The translations under genes were made by a program, and so were the position numbers. Source: an uncultured Acinetobacter sp. (GTDB taxonomy: Bacteria; Pseudomonadota; Gammaproteobacteria; Pseudomonadales; Moraxellaceae). Taken from it: 49,930 nt of DNA. The notes under the pieces were generated by a model. The model did not search any database. It was not told the DNA's origin and worked only from the letters and a program-made list of their open reading frames with translations. The DNA is taken from the NCBI RefSeq assembly GCF_947624825.1, contig NZ_CANQLZ010000017.1:1-49930 (forward strand). The letters run 5' to 3'. Each line of letters starts with the position of its first letter. The first letter of the stretch is position 1. Shown here piece after piece: positions 8,766 to 17,021 of the stretch.

Positions 8766-9422
8766 TTAGGCAGCTTTATGTGCCTGATAGGCTGCCACAA
8801 GACGTTGCGTGACTTCTGCATAACCTTCAAAATTGAGATGGGTTTTATCTAAGTACAAGCTATCGCGGCGTGCATGGAAATAGTCATAGTATTTCACACG
8901 AATCACATGGCTATAGTCTGCGGCAATCTGATCTAAAATAGTATTGTAGTGCACAATATCCACGTTACGATCTTCCTGCTGCTTAGGCAGTGTATCCATT
9001 AAAAAAATCACACTATTTTTTGAATTTTCAATAATATAGCGTAGATTTTTTTCGTATAGGGCAGGCGAGGTTACATGGTCTAAACCCAAAAGCTGAGTGA
9101 GCCCCAGTTTTCTTGCCCACTTTTTATATTTCTTCACCAACTTACGTCCCCATTTACGTAGGACGTTATTCGGGTAATACAGTACGTAAGGCGCGTATTT
9201 AAAACCACGCCAAGAGTCAGTTAAACCCACTGATAAAGTAATAATGTCATGATTTTCGTAGAAATCTTGATAAAGATTGACGATCTCGCGTGAAGTGGCC
9301 ATGGTATGGCCTAGATTTTTGACTTCGGCATTCAGTGCTTGGGCAAAGTGTTCAGGGAAGGCATTATATTTACATGCTTGAACGCCAAGTGTATTGCAAT
9401 CGCCTAAAGCTAAAATCTTCAT
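8766..9422 (-). CDS. SGNH/GDSL-type hydrolase with Cys in place of Ser
   Basis: The 218-residue protein has the SGNH hydrolase layout: block I ALGDCNTLG at residues 5-13, a block III-like GLTDSW (66-71) and block V LDKTHLNFEGY with Asp192 and His195. The usual nucleophile Ser of GDS is Cys9 (codon TGC), so it is either a thiol hydrolase or a changed activity. There is no signal peptide, so it should act in the cytoplasm. Its start codon overlaps the stop of the upstream glycosyltransferase by ATGA, which implies coupled translation. Such proteins often add or remove acyl groups on polysaccharides; acting on the LOS sugar made by its partner is plausible but unproven. Confidence 0.65.
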   Translation of the reverse strand: MKILALGDCNTLGVQACKYNAFPEHFAQALNAEVKNLGHTMATSREIVNLYQDFYENHDIITLSVGLTDSWRGFKYAPYVLYYPNNVLRKWGRKLVKKYKKWARKLGLTQLLGLDHVTSPALYEKNLRYIIENSKNSVIFLMDTLPKQQEDRNVDIVHYNTILDQIAADYSHVIRVKYYDYFHARRDSLYLDKTHLNFEGYAEVTQRLVAAYQAHKAA

Positions 9423-10411
9423 TGAACATCTACCATTTGATAATTTTGGGCTTGATAATGCTGATAAACTAGGCTAAGTTCCTTTTGTTTTTCAGGCATA
9501 ATCATGGATACATCGGGTCTAAAGATCGTCACGGGAATATCATATAACTGATGCAAGGTATCCGCTGCAGTAGAGCGAATACTGTACAGTCGCTCCGGAC
9601 GGTAGCCTAAACCAAGTAGGCTATATTCTAAAATTGTCGGCAATACCACAATACGAAAATCGTAACGCTTTGCAAGGGTTTCTAGATAATCTAGATCTTC
9701 ATGGCGGTGCGGTAAGTAAACTTTTTCGCGCGTATCATGCTGACACATCAGCGCAATAATCTTTTCAAAATCCCCAGCACTTAAAGTATCACTCACCAAT
9801 TTAGAACCAATAATAAAGCTTTGTGCTTGCGTGGTTAAACGCTGATTTTTTTGTTTTAGGCACTGATAATCATTGTGAATAAAATGTGGAACCTGCGTAG
9901 CAATCTGCGGGTAAATTGAAAAAAAAGTAGCTTGATAGATGAAGCTTAAATCGGTTTTTTTACCTAATAATGCATCTAGAAAGCGCGTAGCTTCATTTTT
10001 GCGCTTACCAGAGAAGAAATCCTTCACAACGCGTAAGGTACGATTACCATCATCAACAATCACCACATGTTTGGGTTTTAGAGTATTAATACAATGTGCA
10101 GAAATATTGCGAAATAAGCCTGCATATAGCGTGTCTACAGTACCAAATTGTGTAAGTAATGCATTTTTTTTTTTTTGATTGAATAACTTATCTGATGATG
10201 AAATATAATCAATCGTATGGTATTGATCAAAGCTATTTTGCGATAAAATATAGTCAACTTGTGCTTTATTTTTTGGATTGCCCTTATCAATAAATAATAA
10301 AATATTGTTGTCATTTTTGTGAAAACGATTCTTAGCTTCTAAAACATTAAACAATTGAAATGGGGTAAACACAATAAATAAGTTGGTTTTCATAGGAACA
10401 ACACGGGTCAT
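9419..10411 (-). CDS. GT52/sialyltransferase-like LOS glycosyltransferase with an A13 tract
   Basis: The 330-residue protein looks like the bacterial sialyltransferase-type GT-B families (GT52, GT38). Its D/E-D/E-G motif is VDDGNRT (D120, D121, G122), its HP-like motif is LPHRHED (P234-H237), and a Ser/Thr pair lies in SIRSTA (280-281). The N-terminus TNLFIVFTPFQLFNVLEA is typical; Met7 (position 10393) is an equally possible start. Family members move sialic acid or related sugars from CMP donors to lipooligosaccharide. No CMP-sialate synthesis gene is in this window, so the donor is unknown. The coding strand carries thirteen A in a row (plus-strand T at 10164-10176) at codons 79-83; a change of one base gives early stops after 91 or 108 residues. 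It overlaps the SGNH gene by ATGA. Confidence 0.65.
   Translation of the reverse strand: MTRVVPMKTNLFIVFTPFQLFNVLEAKNRFHKNDNNILLFIDKGNPKNKAQVDYILSQNSFDQYHTIDYISSSDKLFNQKKKNALLTQFGTVDTLYAGLFRNISAHCINTLKPKHVVIVDDGNRTLRVVKDFFSGKRKNEATRFLDALLGKKTDLSFIYQATFFSIYPQIATQVPHFIHNDYQCLKQKNQRLTTQAQSFIIGSKLVSDTLSAGDFEKIIALMCQHDTREKVYLPHRHEDLDYLETLAKRYDFRIVVLPTILEYSLLGLGYRPERLYSIRSTAADTLHQLYDIPVTIFRPDVSMIMPEKQKELSLVYQHYQAQNYQMVDVQ
10164..10176 (-). repeat. A13 homopolymer inside the GT52-like coding region
   Basis: Thirteen consecutive A on the coding strand encode Gln-Lys-Lys-Lys-Asn. Other runs seen in the window reach about eight. Runs this long slip readily during replication, and the length sits in the 5' quarter of a surface-glycan gene, the usual place for an on/off switch. 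The present length keeps the gene in frame. Confidence 0.9.
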
Positions 10412-10706
10412 GTTAGAAAGCGTGAACTACAGCACATCACACGTTTAAAGATGTAAAAAACTGAGACAAGCCTGTACTTCGCTTATAAGAGCAATTACGA
10501 TTTTGCACATACACGCATTTGGTGTTTGAATAAACTTAGCTGCATTTTAGAAGCATCAAGAAATTAAAAAACTCTATCTTTACAAGTTTTTAAGCACCAA
10601 ATAGATGATGGCTGTGTATCATATTATGCCATTCTTCATATTTAATCACAACGCATAAGTACAGGTACCTAATTTTGTATTAAGTTAAGGCATGATAGCA
10701 AATCAC
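10412..10706. other. AT-rich gap upstream of the GT52-like/SGNH pair
   Basis: These 295 bp hold no convincing ORF, RNA gene or terminator. They should contain the promoter of the minus-strand glycosyltransferase pair. No JUMPstart-like element and no strong -35/-10 pair was recognised. Confidence 0.5.
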
Positions 10707-11573
10707 TTACATCGATTTATACAAATATGGATGGTTTGGCATATGGCGAAAACGTTTATATGACCAAATATATTGTTCTGGGGCTTGGTTAATCATCTGT
10801 TCCATATTTTGGTTTAAAACCGTTACAGAGCGATATAAATCTGCACCAGCAATGTCGCTATGCATTTTTTGGCAGACAATTTTAAAACCATCTTTTTGGC
10901 GAATACAGCTTAAACCCAAGACATGCGATTGGGTTTTCTGTGCCAATTTAGACACCAAGGTGGTACATAAAATTTCTTGTCCAAAAAATTGTGCATAGAT
11001 TCCACCTGACGGTTTAGGCAAATGATCAGGCAAGATCATGGTTAAACCGCCTTGCTTTAAGTGTTTGAATATTGCAGCTACACCGGTTTTATCTGTGGCA
11101 ACCAAATTGGCTTTAAAGTTTTGTCGTGCTTTAAAAATAAAGCGATCTACCGCTTTATTTTTGTTGGGTTTATACATAATCATGGGTTCGGTATATTCAT
11201 TCACCCAAGCATTAAGTAATTCCCAACAGCCAAAATGGGTAAGTACCAAAATGACACCTTTGTCATCTTTTAAAGCTTGTTTGAGTAATTCCTCACCTTC
11301 AACAGTGTGAATGAGACTCAAACTATAATCTTTAGGCATACCCCAACATTTGACTGACTCAACATAAGTATAGAGTTGGTTGGTTAAACTACGTCTTAAG
11401 AGGCTTTTTTGCTCATCCTTAGAGAGTTCTGGATAGACCAATTGAAGGTTAGTTCGAGTAATATTTTTAAAAGAAGAGGGTAGGAGATATAAAAGTACTG
11501 ATAAGCAATTGGCAAGCATATACAGCCAAGCTAATGGTAATTTAGCCACGACTGTTAAAAAAATATAGAGCAT
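10707..11573 (-). CDS. LpxL/HtrB-family lipid A (lysophospholipid) acyltransferase
   Basis: The 288-residue protein carries the catalytic HX4E motif in THFGCWEL, an N-terminal membrane anchor (about residues 5-32), and the LPDHLPKPSGG block typical of late lipid A acyltransferases. These inner-membrane enzymes add secondary acyl chains to lipid A from acyl-ACP. Its place between the outer-core genes and aspS fits a role in LOS synthesis. Whether it is the orthologue of LpxL, LpxM or a third paralogue cannot be decided here. No good ribosome site is seen before the ATG at 11573. Confidence 0.85.
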   Translation of the reverse strand: MLYIFLTVVAKLPLAWLYMLANCLSVLLYLLPSSFKNITRTNLQLVYPELSKDEQKSLLRRSLTNQLYTYVESVKCWGMPKDYSLSLIHTVEGEELLKQALKDDKGVILVLTHFGCWELLNAWVNEYTEPMIMYKPNKNKAVDRFIFKARQNFKANLVATDKTGVAAIFKHLKQGGLTMILPDHLPKPSGGIYAQFFGQEILCTTLVSKLAQKTQSHVLGLSCIRQKDGFKIVCQKMHSDIAGADLYRSVTVLNQNMEQMINQAPEQYIWSYKRFRHMPNHPYLYKSM

Positions 11574-11593
11574 AAAAATAAAATATAAATAAA

Positions 11594-11629
11594 GAGGAGA
11601 AAAAATAAAGCCTTTGAAGTAAAGGCTTT
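11594..11629 (-). terminator. Intrinsic terminator of the 74-residue membrane protein gene
   Basis: A 9-bp stem AAAGCCTTT/AAAGGCTTT is followed on the minus strand by a T-rich run. It lies between the gene at 11638-11862 and the acyltransferase downstream. Confidence 0.75.
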
Positions 11630-11637
11630 AGAAGATA

Positions 11638-11862
11638 TTAGTTTTTATACTTGTCTGGGTTGCCCTTCAGAACCATATAAATGATAGCAACAAAAATTAC
11701 AAATGCACCTGCGATACTACTTACGCAAAAATACAAAATACGCTCATTGGTGTCCAAACTAAATAAGTTGTTGGCCAAGATATAGCGCATAAATAACCAT
11801 TGTACGACTGAAAAAACAATCAGCATAATGCTTTTATTACGAACAGCAGGACGCATAGCCAT
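11638..11862 (-). CDS. Small two-helix membrane protein of unknown function
   Basis: The 74-residue product has two hydrophobic segments (about 13-30 and 42-65) and a short charged tail (KGNPDKYKN). It begins with a basic stretch (MRPAVRNK). I do not recognise the family. It has its own terminator and lies between aspS and the lipid A acyltransferase on the same strand, so it may be an accessory envelope protein; this is only a guess from position. Confidence 0.65.
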   Translation of the reverse strand: MAMRPAVRNKSIMLIVFSVVQWLFMRYILANNLFSLDTNERILYFCVSSIAGAFVIFVAIIYMVLKGNPDKYKN

Positions 11863-11929
11863 TGCTTGCTTACCCTAAAATTAAACTCAAGCTATTATGC
11901 CACCGTTAAGCTTGACTCTCAATGATACA

Positions 11930-11958
11930 AAAAAAGCCCTGCATGAGCAGGGCTTTTT
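11930..11958 (-). terminator. Intrinsic terminator after aspS
   Basis: A 12-bp stem AAAAAGCCCTGC/GCAGGGCTTTTT has an ATGA loop. It lies just beyond the aspS stop and can work in both directions. Confidence 0.9.
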
Positions 11959-11977
11959 AGGTTGAATCTAGAATAGA

Positions 11978-13759
11978 TTATTCTTGAGATTCAGCTTTTG
12001 GTTTTTCGCGTAAACGAATACCTAAATCACGCAATTGATTAGATTCAACTGGTGCAGGTGCTTGCGTTAACGGACATTCAGCAGTTTTGGTTTTCGGGAA
12101 CGCAATCACGTCACGAATAGAAGCACCACCAGTCATTAACATGACTAAACGGTCAAGACCAAATGCTAAACCACCGTGCGGAGGCGCGCCATAACGTAAT
12201 GCGTTTAATAAGAAGCTGAATTTTTCTTCTGCTTCTTCTTCATTAATACCTAAAGCTTCAAAAATTGCTTTTTGCATTTCTAGGTTATGAATACGCAGTG
12301 AACCACCACCGATTTCAGTACCATTGAGTACCATATCGTAAGCAACTGAAAGTGCTTCACCTGGATTGTTCTTCACTTCTTCTACGCTTGATTTTGGTAG
12401 CGTGAATGGGTGATGCACAGACGTCCAACCATTATCAGTTTCTTCAAACATTGGGAAGTCAACCACCCAAAGCGGTGCCCACTCGCATGTAGAAAGGTTC
12501 ATGTCATGACCGATTTTCACACGAAGTGCGCCCATCGCATCATTTACAATTTTCGCTTTGTCCGCACCGAAGAATACGATGTCGCCGTTCTCTGCACCCA
12601 CGCGTTTTAATAGATCAAGTACGATTGGCTCGATGAATTTCACGATTGGAGATTGAAGACCTTCAATGCCTTTTTCAAGTTCGTTGACTTTGATGTAAGC
12701 CAAACCGCGTGCACCATAGATGCCTACAAATTTGGTGTATTCATCAATGGCAGAACGTGGCAGTGAACCTGCACCCGGTACACGTAAAGCAACAATACGA
12801 CCTTTAGGATCTTTAGCAGGACCTGCAAACACTTTAAACTCAACGTCTTGCATTAAATCTGCAACGTCTACAAGTTTTAAAGGAATACGCATGTCTGGTT
12901 TGTCAGACGCATAGTCACGCATTGCGTCGTTGTAAGTCATACGTGGGAATTTATCAAACTCAACATTAAGAAGTTCTTTAAACATCTTAACAGTTAAAGT
13001 TTCCATTAAATCCATGATGTCATCGTCACTCATGAACGATGTTTCAACGTCGATTTGCGTGAATTCTGGCTGACGATCGGCACGTAAGTCTTCATCACGG
13101 AAACATTTCGCGATTTGGTAGTAACGATCAATACCGCCCACCATCAACAACTGTTTGAATAGCTGTGGAGATTGTGGAAGTGCGTAGAAGCTACCGTTAG
13201 ATACACGACTTGGCACTAAGTAGTCACGCGCGCCTTCAGGAGTGGCACGGGTTAAAATTGGTGTTTCTACATCCAAGAAACCGTTGTCTTCGAAGTAGTT
13301 ACGAATAAGGTTAGTTAATTTAGAACGGAAACGTAAACGCTCTAACATTTCTGGACGACGAATGTCCAAGAAACGATATTTCAAACGAATTTCTTCTGAA
13401 ATATTGGTATTTTCATCATTGAGTGGGAATGGTGGTGTTTCTGATTGAGCAAGAACTTCAATTTCTTTACCCAATACTTCGATTTGACCACTCACCATAT
13501 TGGCATTTTCTGTGCCTTCATAACGGCGACGTACACGACCTGTGATTTTTAATACGAATTCTGAACGTACTTTATCTGCAGTTTCAAATGCTTCTGGTGT
13601 ATCAGGATCGATCACCACTTGCACTAGACCATCACGGTCACGCATGTCTAGGAAAATTACACCACCGTGGTCACGGCGACGGTGTACCCAACCGCATAAA
13701 GTTACTGTTTGGTCGATTTGTGCTTCGGTTAAAGAACCGCAGTAATGAGTTCGCATCAT
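11978..13759 (-). CDS. aspS: Aspartyl-tRNA synthetase
   Basis: The 593-residue class II synthetase charges tRNA-Asp. It has the N-terminal OB anticodon-binding domain (about 1-110), motif 2 ([18 protein letters not shown]), the bacterial GAD insertion (about 290-420), and the motif 3 region [13 protein letters not shown] near 525-540. The length and insertion match the bacterial type. It marks the right border of the outer-core locus. A well-formed terminator closes the gene. Confidence 0.97.
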   Translation of the reverse strand: MMRTHYCGSLTEAQIDQTVTLCGWVHRRRDHGGVIFLDMRDRDGLVQVVIDPDTPEAFETADKVRSEFVLKITGRVRRRYEGTENANMVSGQIEVLGKEIEVLAQSETPPFPLNDENTNISEEIRLKYRFLDIRRPEMLERLRFRSKLTNLIRNYFEDNGFLDVETPILTRATPEGARDYLVPSRVSNGSFYALPQSPQLFKQLLMVGGIDRYYQIAKCFRDEDLRADRQPEFTQIDVETSFMSDDDIMDLMETLTVKMFKELLNVEFDKFPRMTYNDAMRDYASDKPDMRIPLKLVDVADLMQDVEFKVFAGPAKDPKGRIVALRVPGAGSLPRSAIDEYTKFVGIYGARGLAYIKVNELEKGIEGLQSPIVKFIEPIVLDLLKRVGAENGDIVFFGADKAKIVNDAMGALRVKIGHDMNLSTCEWAPLWVVDFPMFEETDNGWTSVHHPFTLPKSSVEEVKNNPGEALSVAYDMVLNGTEIGGGSLRIHNLEMQKAIFEALGINEEEAEEKFSFLLNALRYGAPPHGGLAFGLDRLVMLMTGGASIRDVIAFPKTKTAECPLTQAPAPVESNQLRDLGIRLREKPKAESQE

Positions 13760-13914
13760 GGCGTATAAAATCCAACTATATGGGTTACAAAAAAGCTACT
13801 ACGTAAACAGCGTATGCTTTTATTCAAAGTCTAGGATTATGCCTATTTGCAACTGCCCTCACAAGAACTACAAGCAAAAACAGCAGCAAATTCACAAAAA
13901 GCCAAGCAATTGCT

Positions 13915-14679
13915 TTATTTTGCCGAAGAAAATTGCTGCCAAAGCGCAATGCAAGTCAAAGCGAGTGTTTCACTCAACAAAAACGCTTGGCTAAATTCAT
14001 TAAAGCCACGTCCTAGAAAATAATACGGTTCACCCACTACAGTTGACCATTCAAAGGATGCAAAATAGCCCCATGTCCAAGCACTTGCAGTCAACAAAGC
14101 CACAATAATACTCAGCCAAATGCTGCTTTTTATGCGCATTGTGGCAACCGCTTCAGTGCGATGTTTTTGGCAATATATGTAAATCCAATACACTAAAAAG
14201 GGTAAGGCAACAGCCGAGCTAGTGATTTGTAATATAAAATGCAAAGGGTAGTGCATGCCAAAAGCGTGAATAGGTTGACTTAAAAAATCATGTAACACCA
14301 AAGTGCGAAAGTCGACATGGGTCAAGCCATCCCAAACAATATGTGTGGCATTACCTAAGATTAAAGCCAATATGACCAAAACAGTAAAACGTAGCCATTG
14401 TTTAACATTTTTAATAGGTAGGGGATGGGCAAGGTCTAAAAGTTGGTACAGCATCGGACGATACAACACATACCACAGGCTACAAAAAGCTAAACCAATC
14501 ATTAAATTGGGGTAAAGTTGACCTGACCACAGATGTGAGATTTTGCCCGAATCGGTTGTAAACATCCGATACATATCTGGCAGCATACAGCCAATGGCCA
14601 GTGCAGCAAGTGGTAAGTGACCGCGACTTAAGCGTGATATAACCGGTGTAAGAACGGCATGCGATAAAGTAAAAGGCAT
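13915..14679 (-). CDS. DUF4184-family integral membrane protein
   Basis: The 254-residue protein starts MPFTLSHAVL, the hallmark of DUF4184, with conserved His and Asp in LSHA, CMLPDMYR and HIVWDGLTHVD. Five or six hydrophobic helices are visible. The family function is not known. The conserved polar residues within helices resemble those of membrane-bound metal-dependent hydrolases, but that is a weak hint. It is divergent from znuD; the 139-bp gap carries the Zur-like site. Confidence 0.75.
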   Translation of the reverse strand: MPFTLSHAVLTPVISRLSRGHLPLAALAIGCMLPDMYRMFTTDSGKISHLWSGQLYPNLMIGLAFCSLWYVLYRPMLYQLLDLAHPLPIKNVKQWLRFTVLVILALILGNATHIVWDGLTHVDFRTLVLHDFLSQPIHAFGMHYPLHFILQITSSAVALPFLVYWIYIYCQKHRTEAVATMRIKSSIWLSIIVALLTASAWTWGYFASFEWSTVVGEPYYFLGRGFNEFSQAFLLSETLALTCIALWQQFSSAK

Positions 14680-14767
14680 GAATGGCTTAAATAAGACGAT
14701 TTTGATAAATGCATTGAGCTTAGCTGATATGCTGAGTTGTTGCTGTTTTTTATTGCAAAAATAATGA

Positions 14768-14786
14768 AATGTTATATTATAACATT
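14768..14786. promoter_or_regulatory. Zur-type operator upstream of znuD
   Basis: The perfect 19-bp palindrome AATGTTATATTATAACATT, preceded by GA, matches the known gammaproteobacterial Zur box very closely. It lies 32 bp before the znuD start, where a bound repressor would block transcription. Zinc-dependent repression is therefore strongly expected. Confidence 0.9.
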
Positions 14787-14818
14787 ATTCCGAATTTACC
14801 GACTTTGAGCCCTAAGTC

Positions 14819-16945
14819 ATGTCTTTACATAAGAATTTGATTACCCTTGCGATTTTTGCAGCAGTTGCACCGCATACTTTTGCTGATACAGCAGCAACCA
14901 CTTTAGATACCATTCAATTGACCGCTCATCCTTTGGTACAAACCGCAGCTGATTTTGCGGTGGCTGATCATGTGGTTGATCAAAAGCAATTAAGCCTGCG
15001 TGCTGCCACCATTGGCGATGCTTTAGCTGATGAGCTTGGGGTGTATTCAAATCAATATGGTTCAGGTTCAAGCCGTCCGGTGATTCGTGGGCAAGATGGT
15101 CCGCGCGTTAAAGTTTTACAACATGCCTCAGAAACTGCTGATGTGGCAACCTTATCACCTGACCATACGATTACTGTTGATCCATTGCTTGCAAAACAGG
15201 TTGAAGTGATTCGTGGGCCGTCAACCTTACTTTATGCAGCAGGTACTGTGGGTGGTTTAGTCAATGTCACTGATCAAAAAATCCCAACCCAGATGCCGCA
15301 AAAAGCTATTGAGGGCAGTGCCGCTTTACGTTACAACTCAGGCAGTGATGAAAAATTGGCTAGTGCAGGCGTTACTGCTGCAATAGGTGAGCAATTTGCC
15401 TTACGTGTAGAGGGTTTAAAGCGTAAAGCCAATGACTATATTGCCCCCGATTACGTTGTTGCTGAGCCGCATGGCGATCATTTCCATAACGAACAAAAAC
15501 GCCGTGTTGACAATACCTTTGCTGAAGGACAAACCATTAACGTCGGTGGTTCATGGATTCACGAGCGTGGTTTTGTAGGTTTGTCTTATAGTAACCGCCA
15601 AGATCAATATGGTTTACCAGGGCATAGCCATGAGTATCATGGTTGTGAATTACATGCTGATCATTTCCATTGTCCAAAATCGGATGATAACCATGACCAT
15701 GACCACGAGCATCCAGCTGGTCCTTGGGTCGATCTAAAATCCGAGCGTTATGATTTACGTACAGAGTTGGCGCAGCCGTTTCAAGGCTTTGAAAAATTAC
15801 GTGCCCATGCCAGTTTTACCGACTATGAGCATGATGAATTAGAAGATCAGGCAGTGATTAGCAACTTTAAAAGCCGTGGTTATGATGCACGTTTAGAATT
15901 GGTGCATGTACCTGTTGCTGGTTGGGAAGGCGTGATCGGTACGCAGTTCTCACAGCAAACTATTGATCTAGCCGCAGGTCAAGGCCATGCACATGAAGAG
16001 CATGACCATGAAGGTCATGATCACGACCATGATGAGCACGAAGGGCATAATCACGATGTTTTAATGGCCGACACCAAGACCAAAAAATACAGTCTATTTG
16101 CGTTAGAACATAAGCAAATAGGGGATGTGCATGTTGAGCTTGGTGCACGTTTAGATCATCAAACCATTGATGTGCAATCTGAGCAAAAAAATTACTCAGG
16201 CACAGCCTATTCAGCCTCTGCCGCTGCTAATTGGGAATTTGCACCTAATTACAAACTCTCTGTGGTTGGCTCGCATCAACAGCGTTTGCCATTGGCTCAA
16301 GAGTTATATGCCGATGGTTTACACTTCGCTACCAATACCTATGAGTTAGGCAACCCGAATATTGATAAAGAAACCTCAAATAACTTAGAGCTTGGCTTGC
16401 ACTATGAAGGTGATCAGTTCGACTATCACGCGCATGTGTATCACAACTGGTTTGATGACTATATTTATGCGGCAACCATTGCCCAAACAGGTAATTTGCG
16501 CGGGGTTGAATATAGCCAAGACAAAGCACGCTTTTACGGTGTAGAAGCGCAAGCGGGTTATAATGTTAACGACACCTATCGCTTAAGTGTGTTTGGTGAT
16601 TATGTACGTGGCAAAATTGAAGGTGAAAATGCACCGCGTGTACCTGCTGGTCGTTTAGGTACCAAGGTCAATGCCAATTTTGATGACCAATGGTCAGGCA
16701 GTGCCGAGTACTATCATGTGTTTAAACAAGATCAATTTGCTGATTTTGAAGAGCAAACACAAGGCTATAACATGGTCAATGTGGGCTTAAATTACAATGG
16801 CCGTTATGGCAATGATCAAGACTACCGTGTGTTCTTAAATGCCAATAATTTATTGGATGATCAAGTCTATTCACATGCGTCATTTTTATCTAATATTCCA
16901 CAAGTGGGACGTAACTTTACGGTGGGTCTAGAATTTAACTTCTAA
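14819..16945 (+). CDS. znuD: Zinc-responsive TonB-dependent outer membrane receptor ZnuD
   Basis: The 708-residue receptor has a signal peptide (cleavage near residue 22), a plug domain (about 40-160) with RGQDGPRVKVL and a C-terminal beta-barrel ending in Phe (GLEFNF). Three His-rich stretches in extracellular-type loops (about 218-223, 269-298 and 390-412, many HD and DH pairs) are the mark of ZnuD, which imports zinc across the outer membrane with TonB energy. The Zur-type palindrome before the gene agrees. Heme has also been reported as a substrate of some ZnuD proteins. Confidence 0.93.
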   Translation: MSLHKNLITLAIFAAVAPHTFADTAATTLDTIQLTAHPLVQTAADFAVADHVVDQKQLSLRAATIGDALADELGVYSNQYGSGSSRPVIRGQDGPRVKVLQHASETADVATLSPDHTITVDPLLAKQVEVIRGPSTLLYAAGTVGGLVNVTDQKIPTQMPQKAIEGSAALRYNSGSDEKLASAGVTAAIGEQFALRVEGLKRKANDYIAPDYVVAEPHGDHFHNEQKRRVDNTFAEGQTINVGGSWIHERGFVGLSYSNRQDQYGLPGHSHEYHGCELHADHFHCPKSDDNHDHDHEHPAGPWVDLKSERYDLRTELAQPFQGFEKLRAHASFTDYEHDELEDQAVISNFKSRGYDARLELVHVPVAGWEGVIGTQFSQQTIDLAAGQGHAHEEHDHEGHDHDHDEHEGHNHDVLMADTKTKKYSLFALEHKQIGDVHVELGARLDHQTIDVQSEQKNYSGTAYSASAAANWEFAPNYKLSVVGSHQQRLPLAQELYADGLHFATNTYELGNPNIDKETSNNLELGLHYEGDQFDYHAHVYHNWFDDYIYAATIAQTGNLRGVEYSQDKARFYGVEAQAGYNVNDTYRLSVFGDYVRGKIEGENAPRVPAGRLGTKVNANFDDQWSGSAEYYHVFKQDQFADFEEQTQGYNMVNVGLNYNGRYGNDQDYRVFLNANNLLDDQVYSHASFLSNIPQVGRNFTVGLEFNF

Positions 16946-16985
16946 GCCAAATACACAGAAAAGCCCTTGAAAATTCATACAATAA

Positions 16986-17018
16986 AACCTAGTCTGAGCC
17001 GATTGGACTAGGTTTTTT
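16986..17018 (+). terminator. Intrinsic terminator after znuD
   Basis: A 9-bp stem AACCTAGTC/GACTAGGTT is followed by a T run. It ends only 3 nt before the next ATG at 17022, so the downstream gene's promoter must overlap it or lie before it. Confidence 0.85.
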
Positions 17019-17021
17019 GTT

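Noticed and set aside
13758..13994. Plus-strand frame overlapping the aspS start and the end of the DUF4184 gene
   Set aside because: It overlaps two well-supported genes on the other strand and has no family-like sequence.
15650..16060. Repetitive CATGACCATGAC-like DNA considered as a CRISPR or repeat array
   Set aside because: The repeats are short codon repeats for His and Asp in ZnuD loops, without regular spacers.
15960..16148. His-rich minus-strand frame inside znuD
   Set aside because: It is the antisense of the His/Asp-rich loop codons; the receptor frame explains the sequence.
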